Made by a program: the position numbers and the translations under genes | Part shown: in pieces, positions 4,579 through 5,599 of the stretch | How positions within the stretch are numbered: the stretch's first letter is position 1 | Layout: each line of letters starts with the position of its first letter | Source: JAHFLQ01 sp964432465 | Lineage (GTDB): Bacteria > Patescibacteriota > Minisyncoccia > UBA6257 > WO2-44-18 | Length of the DNA: 5,599 nucleotides | NCBI GenBank assembly: GCA_964432465.1 | Contig: CAYSNI010000004.1 | Span: 1 to 5,599, forward strand | Reading direction: 5' to 3' | Notes under the pieces: generated by a model | Databases searched by the model: none | What the model saw: the letters and a program-made list of their open reading frames with translations, nothing else | Told to the model about the DNA's origin: nothing

Positions 4579-5105
4579 AAAATGTCTTTCAAATTAGCAA
4601 CCGCTCTATGTTGTAACAAGCGGACGGCACCTTCGGATTTATTCATCGCTTTCGCAATCTCCTCATTGGATAGATCCTCGATGAATTTCATCATGATTAC
4701 CTCCTGCTGTTCATCGCTTAATTGATTTAAAGCTCCCTTGATCTGATCCATCGCCAGCCTAATATCAAGATTTGACTCAACGACTCCGACAACCTTTACA
4801 AGATCTTCATCAATCTCATAAATATCCGAGTGATTTTTTTTAGTCCGATAGTGATCGATGACCTTGTTCCTCGCAATCTGGTAGAGCCAGCTCGAGAAAG
4901 GGAAACCCTGATGTTTATAGTTTTTCAGGTTTTGCCAAGCACTCAGGAAGACCTCGTGGGTCAGATCCTCAGCTTCGTCCTTATCAGTCACTTTCACCAG
5001 AACAAAACGGTAAATAGGCGCAACGTAATGGTCATATAATTGACCGTACGCCCCCTTATCTCCCTTCTGGGACTGCTTTATTAAGCTTAATTCGCCGTCT
5101 AGCAT
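4563..5105 (-). CDS. ECF-type RNA polymerase sigma factor (sigma-70 family, RpoE-like)
   Basis: A complete 180-aa protein with the two-domain ECF layout. Region 2 spans about 20-90: YGQLYDHYVAPIYRFV, then the core-binding DEAEDLTHEVFLSAW (42-57), then FSSWLYQIARNKVIDHYR (70-87) for -10 recognition. A variable acidic linker runs from about 90 to 115. Region 4 spans about 120-178, with LSDEQQEVIMMKFIEDLSNEEIAKAM and the helix-turn-helix KSEGAVRLLQHRAVANLK for -35 recognition. It should redirect RNA polymerase to a small regulon under envelope or other stress, held in check by the overlapping membrane protein downstream. The ATG at 5105 gives the usual short N-terminus; there is no Shine-Dalgarno. 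A GAAAC-N16-CGTTA element just upstream suggests autoregulation. GC is about 42% in a 300-nt hand count, against about 53% for rny. Confidence 0.94.
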   Translation of the reverse strand: MLDGELSLIKQSQKGDKGAYGQLYDHYVAPIYRFVLVKVTDKDEAEDLTHEVFLSAWQNLKNYKHQGFPFSSWLYQIARNKVIDHYRTKKNHSDIYEIDEDLVKVVGVVESNLDIRLAMDQIKGALNQLSDEQQEVIMMKFIEDLSNEEIAKAMNKSEGAVRLLQHRAVANLKDILWKIS

Positions 5106-5108
5106 ATA

Positions 5109-5134
5109 TAACGATTGATTTGATTAGTAGTTTC
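5109..5134 (-). promoter_or_regulatory. Candidate autoregulated ECF promoter of the sigma operon
   Basis: On the minus strand, GAAAC (5134-5130) and CGTTA (5113-5109) are separated by 16 bp. Many ECF sigma promoters have an AAC-type -35 and a CGT-type -10 at this spacing (for example B. subtilis SigW and SigM). Transcription would start at or within a few bases of the ATG at 5105, giving a leaderless mRNA. A housekeeping-type TAAAAT lies further upstream but without a good -35. Confidence 0.4.
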
Positions 5135-5172
5135 TATTATTTTAACACACCTTAGCATCGTGGCTGAACAAT

Positions 5173-5201
5173 AAAAAAGCCTCCGCCTTAACGCCGGAGA
5201 C
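5173..5201 (-). terminator. Intrinsic terminator downstream of the 5258-5482 gene
   Basis: On the minus strand, GTCTCCG (5201-5195) pairs with CGGAGGC (5185-5179), 7 bp with one G-U, followed by six T residues (5178-5173). The U-tract direction shows it serves minus-strand transcription arriving from the right. It insulates the sigma operon from that gene. Confidence 0.8.
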
Positions 5202-5239
5202 CGATTATTACCCCTATAGCTTATAACATTTCCCTTAAA

Positions 5240-5268
5240 AAGTAAATCCCCATAAAATTATGGGGATT
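5240..5268 (-). terminator. Terminator-like hairpin overlapping the stop of the 5258-5482 gene
   Basis: A perfect 11-bp inverted repeat, AATCCCCATAA (5245-5255) and TTATGGGGATT (5258-5268), contains the TAA stop (5260-5258). On the minus strand it is followed by an interrupted T-rich stretch. It is weaker than the hairpin at 5173-5201; the two act as a tandem pair. Confidence 0.55.
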
Positions 5269-5482
5269 GGGTTTGCTCACGACTCTCCTTATAATGTTTT
5301 ACGCAATGAGGATGAGTTCTGAAAAACTCACGCACCAAGCGCTCGCGAGCCCTGAAGCTAGAAAGGAGCAAAATCCCATAAGAAATCCAGGCAAAGATTA
5401 GAAATTGCATCATCCGCACAAATACGTACTCGAATTTGGGCTTTCCTTCTCGAAACATCCTGCAGGTTTCGCAATTACCCAA
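5258..5482 (-). CDS. Small single-TM protein with CxxC and HxHCxxH motifs, unknown function
   Basis: 74 aa from a TTG start at 5482, supported by AAAGGGG about 6 nt upstream and by an in-frame stop two codons before it. The next in-frame ATG is at 5458 (66 aa) and would lose the CETC motif. Visible features are NCETCRMF (C4, C7), a hydrophobic stretch at about 25-42 (MQFLIFAWISYGILLLSS), then a basic, helical segment and THPHCVKHY (H57, H59, C60, H63). The two Cys/His clusters flank the membrane segment, so they would sit on the same side only if the hydrophobic stretch is a hairpin or peripheral. Zinc binding is a guess. I recognise no family. It has a good promoter (5511-5538) and two terminator-like hairpins, so it is probably monocistronic. 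Confidence 0.6.
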   Translation of the reverse strand: MGNCETCRMFREGKPKFEYVFVRMMQFLIFAWISYGILLLSSFRARERLVREFFRTHPHCVKHYKESREQTQSP

Positions 5483-5510
5483 CGCTTACCCCTTTTCAAA
5501 GTTTAGCGAA

Positions 5511-5538
5511 ATTATATACCGTAATCTTTAAAAGTCAA
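5511..5538 (-). promoter_or_regulatory. Sigma-70 promoter of the 5258-5482 gene
   Basis: On the minus strand, TTGACT (5538-5533, 5/6), a 16-bp spacer, and a perfect TATAAT (5516-5511). Transcription should start near 5504, with a ~22-nt leader to the TTG at 5482 that contains the AAAGGGG ribosome-site candidate. Confidence 0.82.
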
Positions 5539-5542
5539 ATTT

Positions 5543-5570
5543 CTGACTCGCCACGCCTTCGAGGTATACT
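5543..5570 (+). promoter_or_regulatory. Candidate divergent promoter, plus strand
   Basis: CTGACT (5543-5548, 4/6), a 16-bp spacer, and TATACT (5565-5570, 5/6). The predicted start coincides with the ATG at 5577, which would make a leaderless transcript. It lies back-to-back with the promoter at 5511-5538. Confidence 0.48.
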
Positions 5571-5576
5571 GAGAAT

Positions 5577-5599
5577 ATGCACAAAATAATCTCCTTCGT
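5577..5599 (+). CDS. Possible start of a plus-strand gene, cut by the right edge
   Basis: ATG at 5577 opens a frame reading MHKIISF to the window end. Only seven codons are visible, so nothing can be said about the product. The support is the divergent promoter just upstream and the orientation change. It may be chance. Confidence 0.3.

Noticed and set aside
1..5599. tRNA, tmRNA, RNase P RNA or CRISPR array
   Set aside because: No T-loop signature, tmRNA ends, RNase P core motifs or regularly spaced repeats were seen on either strand by eye.

Overview
The window looks like chromosome from a small-genome bacterium of the Candidate Phyla Radiation (Patescibacteria, Parcubacteria-like). This is inferred from the protein set (short HPF, MurB, RNase Y, a single HU, an ECF sigma with a minimal anti-sigma) and from translation starts: most genes lack a Shine-Dalgarno sequence and begin behind A/T-rich leaders. 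No database search was possible. Stops are TAG or TAA, no gene has an in-frame TGA, and the standard code fits.

Layout, left to right. Positions 1-1198 hold a minus-strand pair: murB (cell wall precursor synthesis), then 11 nt later hpf (ribosome hibernation), cut by the left edge. From 1199 to 2329 there is one small orphan gene (1478-1822, minus) with its own near-consensus promoter, strong Shine-Dalgarno and strong terminator. It is flanked on both sides by large nested inverted repeats that read like structured RNAs. On its right, two candidate small RNAs (about 2004-2155 plus, 2222-2120 minus) converge on one bidirectional terminator. On its left, a ~190-nt rod-like RNA on the plus strand (about 1246-1436) has a promoter, a long closing stem and a U-tract. 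Its wobble pairs favour the plus strand as the transcript.

Positions 2330-4165 hold plus-strand rny (RNase Y, a membrane-anchored mRNA endonuclease) and hup (an HU-type nucleoid protein with its own promoter). A bidirectional terminator (4186-4217) separates hup from a convergent minus-strand operon: an ECF sigma factor (4563-5105) overlapping by 16 nt a small single-TM protein that is probably its anti-sigma (4216-4578). A GAAAC-N16-CGTTA element directly upstream of the sigma gene resembles an ECF-type autoregulated promoter. At the right end is a small Cys/His-containing membrane protein on the minus strand (5258-5482, TTG start) with a good promoter and two successive terminator-like hairpins. 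A divergent promoter there may start a plus-strand gene at 5577 that leaves the window.

Most of the genes are housekeeping. The most unusual part is 1199-2329, with three candidate non-coding RNAs around an unrecognised but well-equipped small gene. By hand count, GC is about 54% at 1501-1800 (orphan gene), 53% at 2881-3180 (rny) and 42% at 4621-4920 (sigma gene). The orphan gene is therefore not compositionally foreign relative to rny, while the sigma operon is clearly more AT-rich.
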